A stretch of 64,000 nucleotides of DNA from Galeruca laticollis (taxonomy: Eukaryota > Arthropoda > Insecta > Coleoptera > Chrysomelidae): positions 177,626,445-177,690,444 of the forward strand of contig OY998176.1 of assembly GCA_963921935.1 (NCBI GenBank), in the 5' to 3' direction. Below the pieces are notes generated by a model. The model was not told the DNA's origin and did no database searches. It was given only the letters and a program-made list of their open reading frames with translations. Below, in pieces: positions 1-13,696 of the stretch. How positions within the stretch are numbered: position 1 is the stretch's first letter; each line of letters starts with the position of its first letter. Made by a program: the position numbers and the translations under genes.

Positions 1-823
1 AAAGACTTGGTTATATGCAGGTTATATTCAACGTATTTTGTCAAAAATAAGATGAATTTAATAGGTGTTTAGTTGAATTCAAGCTGTAACGTTAAAATTG
101 TTCTCACGCCAGAAATTAGACACTTTATTTGTCGATTATTGACTCGCAAGTTACGGTAAAAGATGCCTAGAGCGTGACCGGTTGTAAGTGGGCAGTTTTC
201 CTACAGTTGTCGATGAGCCAATTTGAGTTAGGTATACTCGGATTGCTAGCCATTTTATACATGCTGAATGCCGGCCACATAGAGTGGATATTGCTCTGCC
301 AAATTGAAAATATTGTAAAATATTGGTTGATGGAGTTTTAATTGTAATATTTATTCTGCTTTGCATCTTGGATGATGATAATATATGCCGTATTATTGGA
401 TTTAAAACTTTATGTTGCGTCACGTCGACAAATCATTCTTAGGACGTCATCATAATCAGGTGAAGTTTTTGATTCTTCAATAGTAAGTCGTTCAGAAGTC
501 AGGTAGAGCGATAACTGAGATTTTATGGCCATGGATACTTCAAAGGACAGGCCAATAACCCAAGGAAAAACCTAGAAGGTCTGATTCGGGTAAATAAATG
601 TTGATTATATTTTAATAAGTCGTTCATTAGTCGGGTGAAGATCATTGGAATTCTATAGTTATTCAATATAATGAATCACTGGTATCACTAGTTTTATTAT
701 GTGAATTGAAGGTTAGAAACCTGTTACCTTATCACGTGAGATTATGTATAGTTATCTGTGGGATTAAAGGGAAATAGGTTTCCTAGTATGAATCAAATTA
801 ATAGTTTTCTCCGAGCTTCATTA
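1..823. other. Unrecognised AT-rich flank
   Basis: No gene or element is recognised here. A 90-codon minus-strand open frame at 151-423 has no motif I know. Short imperfect echoes of a phrase like AAGTCGTTC...GTCAGGT occur near 484 and 617. This is the DNA beyond the 3' end of LINE A and its array, so the far copy of that LINE's target-site duplication should lie near 815-823. I could not find it by eye. Confidence 0.5.
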
Positions 824-1020
824 CATTTCATTTAATTTTTTTCGTTTCTTTTCTTTCATTTCATTTCATTTCATTTCATTTCATTTCATTTCATTTCATT
901 TCATTTCATTTCATTTCATTTCATTTCATTTCATTTCATTTCATTTCATTTCATTTCATTTCATTTCATTTCATTTCATTTCATTTCATTTAATTTTTTT
1001 CGTTTCTTTTCTTTCATTTC
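824..1020. repeat. Duplicated left edge of the pentamer array
   Basis: An irregular border sequence (CATTTAATTTTTTTCGTTTC followed by TTTTCTTTCATTTC) starts at 829 and recurs at 987, 158 bp further on, with pure TTTCA units between. The distance is not a multiple of five. The border itself was therefore copied, by unequal exchange or large slippage, rather than arising twice. Confidence 0.9.
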
Positions 1021-4000
1021 ATTTCATTTCATTTCATTTCATTTCATTTCATTTCATTTCATTTCATTTCATTTCATTTCATTTCATTTCATTTCATTTC
1101 ATTTCATTTCATTTCATTTCATTTCATTTCATTTCATTTCATTTCATTTCATTTCATTTCATTTCATTTCATTTCATTTCATTTCATTTCATTTCATTTC
1201 ATTTCATTTCATTTCATTTCATTTCATTTCATTTCATTTCATTTCATTTCATTTCATTTCATTTCATTTCATTTCATTTCATTTCATTTCATTTCATTTC
1301 ATTTCATTTCATTTCATTTCATTTCATTTCATTTCATTTCATTTCATTTCATTTCATTTCATTTCATTTCATTTCATTTCATTTCATTTCATTTCATTTC
1401 ATTTCATTTCATTTCATTTCATTTCATTTCATTTCATTTCATTTCATTTCATTTCATTTCATTTCATTTCATTTCATTTCATTTCATTTCATTTCATTTC
1501 ATTTCATTTCATTTCATTTCATTTCATTTCATTTCATTTCATTTCATTTCATTTCATTTCATTTCATTTCATTTCATTTCATTTCATTTCATTTCATTTC
1601 ATTTCATTTCATTTCATTTCATTTCATTTCATTTCATTTCATTTCATTTCATTTCATTTCATTTCATTTCATTTCATTTCATTTCATTTCATTTCATTTC
1701 ATTTCATTTCATTTCATTTCATTTCATTTCATTTCATTTCATTTCATTTCATTTCATTTCATTTCATTTCATTTCATTTCATTTCATTTCATTTCATTTC
1801 ATTTCATTTCATTTCATTTCATTTCATTTCATTTCATTTCATTTCATTTCATTTCATTTCATTTCATTTCATTTCATTTCATTTCATTTCATTTCATTTC
1901 ATTTCATTTCATTTCATTTCATTTCATTTCATTTCATTTCATTTCATTTCATTTCATTTCATTTCATTTCATTTCATTTCATTTCATTTCATTTCATTTC
2001 ATTTCATTTCATTTCATTTCATTTCATTTCATTTCATTTCATTTCATTTCATTTCATTTCATTTCATTTCATTTCATTTCATTTCATTTCATTTCATTTC
2101 ATTTCATTTCATTTCATTTCATTTCATTTCATTTCATTTCATTTCATTTCATTTCATTTCATTTCATTTCATTTCATTTCATTTCATTTCATTTCATTTC
2201 ATTTCATTTCATTTCATTTCATTTCATTTCATTTCATTTCATTTCATTTCATTTCATTTCATTTCATTTCATTTCATTTCATTTCATTTCATTTCATTTC
2301 ATTTCATTTCATTTCATTTCATTTCATTTCATTTCATTTCATTTCATTTCATTTCATTTCATTTCATTTCATTTCATTTCATTTCATTTCATTTCATTTC
2401 ATTTCATTTCATTTCATTTCATTTCATTTCATTTCATTTCATTTCATTTCATTTCATTTCATTTCATTTCATTTCATTTCATTTCATTTCATTTCATTTC
2501 ATTTCATTTCATTTCATTTCATTTCATTTCATTTCATTTCATTTCATTTCATTTCATTTCATTTCATTTCATTTCATTTCATTTCATTTCATTTCATTTC
2601 ATTTCATTTCATTTCATTTCATTTCATTTCATTTCATTTCATTTCATTTCATTTCATTTCATTTCATTTCATTTCATTTCATTTCATTTCATTTCATTTC
2701 ATTTCATTTCATTTCATTTCATTTCATTTCATTTCATTTCATTTCATTTCATTTCATTTCATTTCATTTCATTTCATTTCATTTCATTTCATTTCATTTC
2801 ATTTCATTTCATTTCATTTCATTTCATTTCATTTCATTTCATTTCATTTCATTTCATTTCATTTCATTTCATTTCATTTCATTTCATTTCATTTCATTTC
2901 ATTTCATTTCATTTCATTTCATTTCATTTCATTTCATTTCATTTCATTTCATTTCATTTCATTTCATTTCATTTCATTTCATTTCATTTCATTTCATTTC
3001 ATTTCATTTCATTTCATTTCATTTCATTTCATTTCATTTCATTTCATTTCATTTCATTTCATTTCATTTCATTTCATTTCATTTCATTTCATTTCATTTC
3101 ATTTCATTTCATTTCATTTCATTTCATTTCATTTCATTTCATTTCATTTCATTTCATTTCATTTCATTTCATTTCATTTCATTTCATTTCATTTCATTTC
3201 ATTTCATTTCATTTCATTTCATTTCATTTCATTTCATTTCATTTCATTTCATTTCATTTCATTTCATTTCATTTCATTTCATTTCATTTCATTTCATTTC
3301 ATTTCATTTCATTTCATTTCATTTCATTTCATTTCATTTCATTTCATTTCATTTCATTTCATTTCATTTCATTTCATTTCATTTCATTTCATTTCATTTC
3401 ATTTCATTTCATTTCATTTCATTTCATTTCATTTCATTTCATTTCATTTCATTTCATTTCATTTCATTTTCATTTCATTTCATTTCATTTCATTTCATTT
3501 CATTTCATTTCATTTCATTTCATTTCATTTCATTTCATTTCATTTCATTTCATTTCATTTCATTTCATTTCATTTCATTTCATTTCATTTCATTTCATTT
3601 CATTTCATTTCATTTCATTTCATTTCATTTCATTTCATTTCATTTCATTTCATTTCATTTCATTTCATTTCATTTCATTTCATTTCATTTCATTTCATTT
3701 CATTTCATTTCATTTCATTTCATTTCATTTCATTTCATTTCATTTCATTTCATTTCATTTCATTTCATTCATTTCATTTCATTTCATTTCATTTCATTTC
3801 ATTTCATTTCATTTCATTTCATTTCATTTCATTTCATTTCATTTCATTTCATTTCATTTCATTTCATTTCATTTCATTTCATTTCATTTCATTTCATTTC
3901 ATTTCATTTCATTTCATTTCATTTCATTTCATTTCATTTCATTTCATTTCATTTCATTTCATTTCATTTCATTTCATTTCATTTCATTTCATTTCATTTC

Positions 4001-7000
4001 ATTTCATTTCATTTCATTTCATTTCATTTCATTTCATTTCATTTCATTTCATTTCATTTCATTTCATTTCATTTCATTTCATTTCATTTCATTTCATTTC
4101 ATTTCATTTCATTTCATTTCATTTCATTTCATTTCATTTCATTTCATTTCATTTCATTTCATTTCATTTCATTTCATTTCATTTCATTTCATTTCATTTC
4201 ATTTCATTTCATTTCATTTCATTTCATTTCATTTCATTTCATTTCATTTCATTTCATTTCATTTCATTTCATTTCATTTCATTTCATTTCATTTCATTTC
4301 ATTTCATTTCATTTCATTTCATTTCATTTCATTTCATTTCATTTCATTTCATTTCATTTCATTTCATTTCATTTCATTTCATTTCATTTCATTTCATTTC
4401 ATTTCATTTCATTTCATTTCATTTCATTTCATTTCATTTCATTTCATTTCATTTCATTTCATTTCATTTCATTTCATTTCATTTCATTTCATTTCATTTC
4501 ATTTCATTTCATTTCATTTCATTTCATTTCATTTCATTTCATTTCATTTCATTTCATTTCATTTCATTTCATTTCATTTCATTTCATTTCATTTCATTTC
4601 ATTTCATTTCATTTCATTTCATTTCATTTCATTTCATTTCATTTCATTTCATTTCATTTCATTTCATTTCATTTCATTTCATTTCATTTCATTTCATTTC
4701 ATTTCATTTCATTTCATTTCATTTCATTTCATTTCATTTCATTTCATTTCATTTCATTTCATTTCATTTCATTTCATTTCATTTCATTTCATTTCATTTC
4801 ATTTCATTTCATTTCATTTCATTTCATTTCATTTCATTTCATTTCATTTCATTTCATTTCATTTCATTTCATTTCATTTTCATTTCATTTCATTTCATTT
4901 CATTTCATTTCATTTCATTTCATTTCATTTCATTTCATTTCATTTCATTTCTTTTTCATATCAATTCATTTCATTTCATTTCATTTCATTTCATTTCATT
5001 TCATTTCATTTCATTTCATTTCATTTCATTTCATTTCATTTCATTTCATTTCATTTCATTTCATTTCATTTCATTTCATTTCATTTCATTTCATTTCATT
5101 TCATTCATTTCATTTCATTTCATTTCATTTCATTTCATTTCATTTCATTTCATTTCATTTCATTTCATTTCATTTCATTTCATTTCATTTCATTTCATTT
5201 CATTTCATTTCATTCATTTCATTTCATTTCATTTCATTTCATTTCATTTCATTTCATTTCATTTCATTTCATTTCATTTCATTTCATTTCATTTCATTTC
5301 ATTTCATTTCATTTCATTTCATTTCATTTCATTTCATTTCATTTCATTTCATTTCATTTCATTTCATTTCATTTCATTTCATTTCATTTCATTTCATTTC
5401 ATTTCATTTCATTTCATTTCATTTCATTTCATTTCATTTCATTTCATTTCATTTCATTTCATTTCATTTCATTTCATTTCATTTCATTTCATTTCATTTC
5501 ATTTCATTTCATTTCATTTCATTTCATTTCATTTCATTTCATTTCATTTCATTTCATTTCATTTCATTTCATTTCATTTCATTTCATTTCATTTCATTTC
5601 ATTTCATTTCATTTCATTTCATTTCATTTCATTTCATTTCATTTCATTTCATTTCATTTCATTTCATTTCATTTCATTTCATTTCATTTCATTTCATTTC
5701 ATTTCATTTCATTTCATTCATTTCATTTCATTTCATTTCATTTCATTTCATTTCATTTCATTTCATTTCATTTCATTTCATTTCATTTCATTTCATTTCA
5801 TTTCATTTCATTTCATTTCATTTCATTTCATTTCATTTCATTTCATTTCATTTCATTTCATTTCATTTCATTTCATTTCATTTCATTTCATTTCATTTCA
5901 TTTCATTTCATTTCATTTCATTTCATTTCATTTCATTTCATTTCATTTCATTTCATTTCATTTCATTTCATTTCATTTCATTTCATTTCATTTCATTTCA
6001 TTTCATTTCATTTCATTTCATTTCATTTCATTTCATTTCATTTCATTTCATTTCATTTCATTTCATTTCATTTCATTTCATTTCATTTCATTTCATTTCA
6101 TTTCATTTCATTTCATTTCATTTCATTTCATTTCATTTCATTTCATTTCATTTCATTTCATTTCATTTCATTTCATTTCATTTCATTTCATTTCATTTCA
6201 TTTCATTTCATTTCATTTCATTTCATTTCATTTCATTTCATTTCATTTCATTTCATTTCATTTCATTTCATTTCATTTCATTTCATTTCATTTCATTCAT
6301 TTCATTTCATTTCATTTCATTTCATTTCATTTCATTTCATTTCATTTCATTTCATTTCATTTCATTTCATTTCATTTATTTCATTTCATTTCATTTCATT
6401 TCATTTCATTTCATTTCATTTCATTTCATTTCATTTCATTTCATTTCATTTCATTTCATTTCATTTCATTTCATTTCATTTCATTTCATTTCATTTCATT
6501 TCATTTCATTTCATTTCATTTCATTTCATTTCATTTCATTTCATTTCATTTCATTTCATTTCATTTCATTTCATTTCATTTCATTTCATTTCATTTCATT
6601 TCATTTCATTTCATTTCATTTCATTTCATTTCATTTAATTTCATTCATTTCATTTTCATTTCATTTCATTTCATTTCATTTCATTTCATTTCATTTCATT
6701 TCATTTCATTTCATTTCATTTCATTTCATTTCATTTCATTTCATTTCATTTCATTTCATTTCATTTCATTTTTCATTTCATTTCATTTCATTTCATTTCA
6801 TTTCATTTCATTTCATTCATTTCATTTCATTTCATTTCATTTCATTTCATTTCATTTCATTTCATTTCATTTCATTTCATTTCATTTCATTTCATTTCAT
6901 TTCATTTCATTTCATTTCATTTCATTTCATTTCATTTCATTTCATTTCATTTCATTTCATTTCATTTCATTTCATTTCATTTCATTTCATTTCATTTCAT

Positions 7001-10000
7001 TTCATTTCATTTCATTTCATTTCATTTCATTTCATTTCATTTCATTTCATTTCATTTCATTTCATTTCATTTCATTTCATTTCATTTCATTTCATTTCAT
7101 TTCATTTCATTTCATTTCATTTCATTTCATTTCATTTCATTTCATTTCATTTCATTTCATTTCATTTCATTTCATTTCATTTCATTTCATTTCATTTCAT
7201 TTCATTTCATTTCATTTCATTTCATTTCATTTCATTTCATTTCATTTCATTTCATTTCATTTCATTTCATTTCATTTCATTTCATTTCATTTCATTTCAT
7301 TTCATTTCATTTCATTCATTTCATTTCATTTCATTTCATTTCATTTCATTTCATTTCATTTCATTTCATTTCATTTCATTTCATTTCATTTCATTTCATT
7401 TCATTTCATTCATTTCATTTCATTTCATTTCATTTCATTTCATTTCATTTCATTTCATTTCATTTCATTTCATTTCATTTCATTTCATTTCATTTCATTT
7501 CATTTCATTTCATTTCATTTCATTTCATTTCATTTCATTTCATTTCATTTCATTTCATTTCATTTCATTTCATTTCATTTATTCATTTCATTTCATTTCA
7601 TTTCATTTCATTTCATTTCATTTCATTTCATTCATTTCATTTCATTTCATTTCATTTCATTTCATTTCATTTCATTTCATTCATTTCATTTCATTTCATT
7701 TCATTTCATTTCATTTCATTTCATTTCATTTCATTTCATTTCATTTCATTTCATTTCATTTCATTTCATTTCATTTCATTTCATTTCATTTCATTTATTT
7801 CATTTCATTTCATTTCATTTCATTTCATTTCATTTCATTTCATTTCATTTCATTTCATTTCATTTCATTTCATTTCATTTCATTTCATTTCATTTCATTT
7901 CATTTCATTTCATTTCATTTCATTTCATTTCATTTCATTTCATTTCATTTCATTTCATTTCATTCATTTCATTTCATTTCATTTCATTTCATTTCATTTC
8001 ATTTCATTTCATTTCATTTCATTTCATTTCATTTCATTTCATTTCATTTCATTTCATTTCATTTCATTTCATTTCATTTCATTTCATTTCATTTCATTTC
8101 ATTTCATTTCATTTCATTTCATTTCATTTCATTTCATTTCATTTCATTTCATTTCATTTCATTTCATCATTTCATTTCATTTCATTTCATTTCATTTCAT
8201 TCATTCATTTTCATTTCATTTCATTTCATTTCATTTCATTTCATTTCATTTCATTCATTTCATTTCATTTCATTTCATTTCATTTCATTTCATTTCATTT
8301 CATTTCATTTCATTTCATTTCATTTCATTTCATTTCATTTCATTTCATTTCATTTCATTTCATTTCATTTCATTTCATTTCATTCATTTCATTTCATTTC
8401 ATTTCATTTCATTTCATTTCATTTCATTTCATTTCATTTCATTTCATTTCATTTCATTTCATTCATTTCATTTCATTTCATTTCATTTCATTTCATTTCA
8501 TTTCATTTCATTTCATTTCATTTCATTTCATTTCATTTCATTTCATTTCATTTCATTTCATTTCATTTCATTTCATTTCATTTCATTTCATTTATCATTT
8601 CATTTCATTTCATTTCATTTCATTTCATTTCATTTCATTTCATTTCATTCATTTCATTTCATTTCATTTCATTTCATTTCATTTCATTTCATTTCATTTC
8701 ATTTCATTTCATTTCATTTCATTTCATTTCATTTCATTTCATTTCATTTCATTTCATTTCATTTCATTTCATTTCATTTCATTTCATTTCATTTCATTTC
8801 ATTTCATTTCATTTCATTTCATTTCATTTCATTTCATTTCATTTCATTTCATTTCATTTCATTTCATTTCATTTCATTTCATTTCATTTCATTTCATTTC
8901 ATTTCATTTCATTTCATTTCATTTCATTTCATTTCATTTCATTTCATTTCATTTCATTTCATTTCATTTCATTTCATTTCATTTCATTTCATTTCATTTC
9001 ATTTCATTTCATTTCATTTCATTTCATTTCATTTCATTTCATTTCATTTCATTTCATTTCATTTCATTTCATTTCATTTCATTTCATTTCATTTCATTTC
9101 ATTTCATTTCATTTCATTTCATTTCATTTCATTTCATTTCATTTCATTTCATTTCATTTCATTTCATTTCATTTCATTTCATTTCATTTCATTTCATTTC
9201 ATTTCATTTCATTTCATTTCATTTCATTTCATTTCATTTCATTTCATTTCATTTCATTTCATTTCATTTCATTTCATTTCATTTCATTTCATTTCATTTC
9301 ATTTCATTTCATTTCATTTCATTTCATTTCATTTCATTTCATTTCATTTCATTTCATTTCATTTCATTTCATTTCATTTCATTTCATTTCATTTCATTTC
9401 ATTTCATTTCATTTCATTTCATTTCATTTCATTTCATTTCATTTCATTTCATTTCATTTCATTTCATTTCATTTCATTTCATTTCATTTCATTTCATTTC
9501 ATTTCATTTCATTTCATTTCATTTCATTTCATTTCATTTCATTTCATTTCATTTCATTTCATTTCATTTCATTTCATTTCATTTCATTTCATTTCATTTC
9601 ATTTCATTTCATTTCATTTCATTTCATTTCATTTCATTTCATTTCATTTCATTTCATTTCATTTCATTTCATTTCATTTCATTTCATTTCATTTCATTTC
9701 ATTTCATTTCATTTCATTTCATTTCATTTCATTTCATTTCATTTCATTTCATTTCATTTCATTTCATTTCATTTCATTTCATTTCATTTCATTTCATTTC
9801 ATTTCATTTCATTTCATTTCATTTCATTTCATTTCATTTCATTTCATTTCATTTCATTTCATTTCATTTCATTTCATTTCATTTCATTTCATTTCATTTC
9901 ATTTCATTTCATTTCATTTCATTTCATTTCATTTCATTTCATTTCATTTCATTTCATTTCATTTCATTTTATCATTTCATTTCATTTCATTTCATTTCAT

Positions 10001-13000
10001 TTCATTTCATTTCATTTCATTTCATTTCATTTCATTTCATTTCATTTCATTTCATTCATTTCATTTCATTTCATTTCATTTCATTTCATTTCATTTCATT
10101 TCATTTCATTTCATTTCATTTCATTTCATTTCATTTCATTTCATTTCATTTCATTTCATTTCATTTCATTTCATTTCATTTCATTTCATTTCATTTCATT
10201 TCATTTCATTTCATTTCATTTCATTTCATTTCATTTCATTTCATTTCATTTCATTTCATTTCATTTCATTTCATTTCATTTCATTTCATTTCATTTCATT
10301 TCATTTCATTTCATTTCATTTCATTTCATTTCATTTCATTTCATTTCATTTCATTTCATTTCATTTCATTTCATTTCATTTCATTTCATTTCATTTCATT
10401 TCATTTCATTTCATTTCATTTCATTTCATTTCATTTCATTTCATTTCATTTCATTTCATTTCATTTCATTTCATTTCATTTCATTTCATTTCATTTCATT
10501 TCATTTCATTTCATTTCATTTCATTTCATTTCATTTCATTTCATTTCATTCATTTCATTTCATTTCATTTCATTTCATTTCATTTCATTTCATTTCATTT
10601 CATTTCATTTCATTTCATTTCATTTCATTTCATTTCATTTCATTTCATTTCATTTCATTTCATTTCATTTCATTTCATTCATTTCATTTCATTTCATTTC
10701 ATTTCATTCATTTCATTTCATCATTTCATTTCATTTCATTTCATTTCATTTCATTTCATTTCATTTCATTTCATTTCATTTCATTTCATTTCATTTCATT
10801 TCATTTCATTTCATTTCATTTCATTTCATTTCATTTCATTTCATTTCATTTCATTTCATTTCATTTCATTTCATTTCATTTCATTTCATTTCATTCATTT
10901 CATTTCATTTCATTTCATTTCATTTCATTTCATTTCATTTCATTTCATTTCATTTCATTTCATTTCATTTCATTTCATTTCATTTCATTTCATTTCATTC
11001 ATTTCATTTCATTTCATTTCATTTCATTTCATTTCATTTCATTTCATTTCATTTCATTTCATTTCATTTCATTTCATTTCATTTCATTTCATTTCATTTC
11101 ATTTCATTTCATTTCATTTCATTTCATTTCATTTCATTTCATTTCATTTCATTTCATTTCATTCATTTCATTTCATTTCATTTCATTTCATTTCATTTCA
11201 TTTCATTTCATTTCATTTCATTTCATTTCATTTCATTTCATTTTCATTTCATTTCATTTCATTTCATTTCATTTCATTTCATTTCATTTCATTTCATTTC
11301 ATTTCATTTCATTTCATTTCATTTCATTTCATTTCATTTCATTTCATTTCATTTCATTTCATTTCATTCATTTCATTTCATTTCATTCATTTCATTTCAT
11401 TTCATTTCATTTCATTTCATTTCATTTCATTTCATTTCATTTCATTCATTTCATTTCATTTCATTTCATTTCATTTCATTTCATTTCATTTCATTTCATT
11501 TCATTTCATTTCATTTCATTTCATTTCATTTCATTTCATTTCATTTCATTTCATTTCATTTCATTTCATTTCATTTCATTTCATTTCATTTCATTTCATT
11601 TCATTTCATTTCATTTCATTTCATTTCATTTCATTCATTTCATTTCATTTCATTTCATTTCATTTCATTCATTTCATTTCATTTCATTTCATTTCATTTC
11701 ATTTCATTTCATTTCATTTCATTTCATTGGTCATTTCATTTCATTTCATTTCATTTCATTTCATTTCATTTCATTTCATTTCATTTCATTTCATTTCATT
11801 TCATTTCATTTCATTTCATTCATTTCATTTCATTTCATTTCATTTCATTTCATTTCATTTCATTTCATTTCATTTCATTTCATTTCATTTCATTTCATTC
11901 ATTTCATTTCATTTCATTTCATTTCATTTCATTTCATTTCATTTCATTTCATTTCATTTCATTTCATTTCATTTCATTTCATTTCATTTCATTTCATTTC
12001 ATTTCATTTCATTTCATTTCATTTCATTTCATTTCATTTCATTTCATTTCATTTCATTTCATTTCATTTCATTTCATTTCATTTCATTTCATTTCATTTC
12101 ATTTCATTTCATTTCATTTCATTTCATTTCATTTCATTTCATTTCATTTCATTTCATTTCATTTCATTTCATTTCATTTCATTTCATTTCATTTCATTTC
12201 ATTTCATTTCATTTCATTTCATTTCATTTCATTTCATTTCATTTCATTTCATTTCATTTCATTTCATTTCATTTCATTTCATTTCATTTCATTTCATTTC
12301 ATTTCATTTCATTTCATTTCATTTCATTTCATTTCATTTCATTTCATTTCATTTCATTTCATTTCATTTCATTTCATTTCATTTCATTTCATTTCATTTC
12401 ATTTCATTTCATTTCATTTCATTTCATTTCATTTCATTTCATTTCATTTCATTTCATTTCATTTCATTTCATTTCATTTCATTTCATTTCATTTCATTTC
12501 ATTTCATTTCATTTCATTTCATTTCATTTCATTTCATTTCATTTCATTTCATTTCATTTCATTTCATTTCATTTCATTTCATTTCATTTCATTTCATTTC
12601 ATTTCATTTCATTTCATTTCATTTCATTTCATTTCATTTCATTTCATTTCATTTCATTTCATTTCATTTCATTTCATTTCATTTCATTTCATTTCATTTC
12701 ATTTCATTTCATTTCATTTCATTTCATTTCATTTCATTTCATTTCATTTCATTTCATTTCATTTCATTTCATTTCATTTCATTTCATTTCATTTCATTTC
12801 ATTTCATTTCATTTCATTTCATTTCATTTCATTTCATTTCATTTCATTTCATTTCATTTCATTTCATTTCATTTCATTTCATTTCATTTCATTTCATTTC
12901 ATTTCATTTCATTTCATTTCATTTCATTTCATTTCATTTCATTTCATTTCATTTCATTTCATTTCATTTCATTTCATTTCATTTCATTTCATTTCATTTC

Positions 13001-13349
13001 ATTTCATTTCATTTCATTTCATTTCATTTCATTTCATTTCATTTCATTTCATTTCATTTCATTTCATTTCATTTCATTTCATTTCATTTCATTTCATTTC
13101 ATTTCATTTCATTTCATTTCATTTCATTTCATTTCATTTCATTTCATTTCATTTCATTTCATTTCATTTCATTTCATTTCATTTCATTTCATTTCATTTC
13201 ATTTCATTTCATTTCATTTCATTCCATTTCATTTCATTTCATTTCATTTCATTTCATTTCATTTCATTTCATTTCATTTCATTTCATTCCATTTCATTTC
13301 ATTTCATTTCATTTCATTTCATTTCATTTCATTTCATTTTATTTTATTT
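824..13349. repeat. Giant (TTTCA)n / (TGAAA)n pentanucleotide array, about 12.5 kb
   Basis: Almost every base is the pentamer TTTCA on the plus strand, roughly 2,450 units. Long blocks look perfect by eye: about 1015-3465, 3770-4876, 8652-9966 and 11893-13221. Most interruptions are single-T losses (TTCA) or gains (TTTTCA), clustered at 6.3-8.65 kb and 10.05-11.9 kb. Rare other changes include CATATCAATT near 4957, a TTGG near 11728, and CC near 13223 and 13288. The right edge grades through TTTTA and TTTA into the 3' end of LINE A. Because 5 and 3 share no factor, all plus frames stay open while the minus strand meets TGA in every frame, so long plus ORFs here are not genes. Confidence 0.98.
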
Positions 13350-13417
13350 ATTTGGGATACAAACAGGACAACCCATAAAAGTATCCACTAATAGTTACAC
13401 ATAATTTATAAATAAGG
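13350..13417 (-). mobile_element. 3' end of LINE A, separated from its body by the BEL insertion
   Basis: Read on the minus strand, this joins from the TAAGG target site and runs through GGTTGTCCTGTTTGTATCCC and an AATAAA-type polyadenylation signal into AAATAAAATAAAATGAAATG and then the pentamer array. The arrangement of GTATCCCAAATAAATAA followed by a simple repeat looks like the 3' terminus of insect Jockey/CR1-group LINEs. The BEL target-site duplication, one copy at 13413-13417 and one at 19349-19353, shows this segment was contiguous with the LINE body before the BEL element inserted. Assignment as LINE 3' UTR is inference from position and sequence style. Confidence 0.7.
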
Positions 13418-13657
13418 TGTTGAGTAGAAGTGAATAATTTTCAGAATTTCACGTAACAAAAGTTTTAATTATATATTTATCGACTATTAACAAAGATCGT
13501 AAAGATTTACAAAATTGAAACATGTATATCGTAACGTCGATATTAAAGAATGGAATGCTGTCAGTCGTGACAGTTGTTGTACCTCCTTGATCCCTCTACG
13601 ACTTGTCGCTAGCGGTCGGCGTAGGTGGATGCTGATAGGTCCGTATTGGCGACAACA
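13418..13657 (-). repeat. BEL/Pao 3' LTR
   Basis: A 240-bp terminal repeat matching 19109-19348 base for base as far as I can read. On the minus strand it starts TGTTGTCGCC and ends CTACTCAACA. It carries an AT-rich ATAAATATATAA stretch that could be a TATA or polyadenylation region. The open frame across it (13515 onward) is not a gene. Confidence 0.97.
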
Positions 13658-13672
13658 TAGCCCCCGCCTTGA
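13658..13672 (-). promoter_or_regulatory. BEL/Pao polypurine tract
   Basis: Immediately upstream of the 3' LTR on the minus strand is AAGGCGGGGGCTA. It is purine-rich and in the place where plus-strand DNA synthesis is primed in LTR elements. It lies between the integrase stop at 13697 and the LTR. Confidence 0.75.
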
Positions 13673-13696
13673 AACACTTCAGGGTTTCAATGTAGA

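Noticed and set aside
151..423. 90-codon minus-strand ORF as a gene
   Set aside because: No motif, no homolog I recognise, and the length is within chance for this composition.
800..823. Target-site duplication of LINE A
   Set aside because: I compared this flank with the DNA near 23300-23900 and found no convincing repeat; the 5' end of the LINE is not defined well enough.
824..13349. CRISPR array or telomere
   Set aside because: There are no spacers, so it is not a CRISPR array. The unit is TTTCA, not the insect telomere unit TTAGG, and the array lies between unique flank and a LINE.
11727..13391. 554-codon open frame encoding an ISFHF repeat protein
   Set aside because: It is the pentamer array read in frame. 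A 5-base unit without stops is open in all plus frames, and the frame begins at TTG, not ATG. Only its last few residues are unique.
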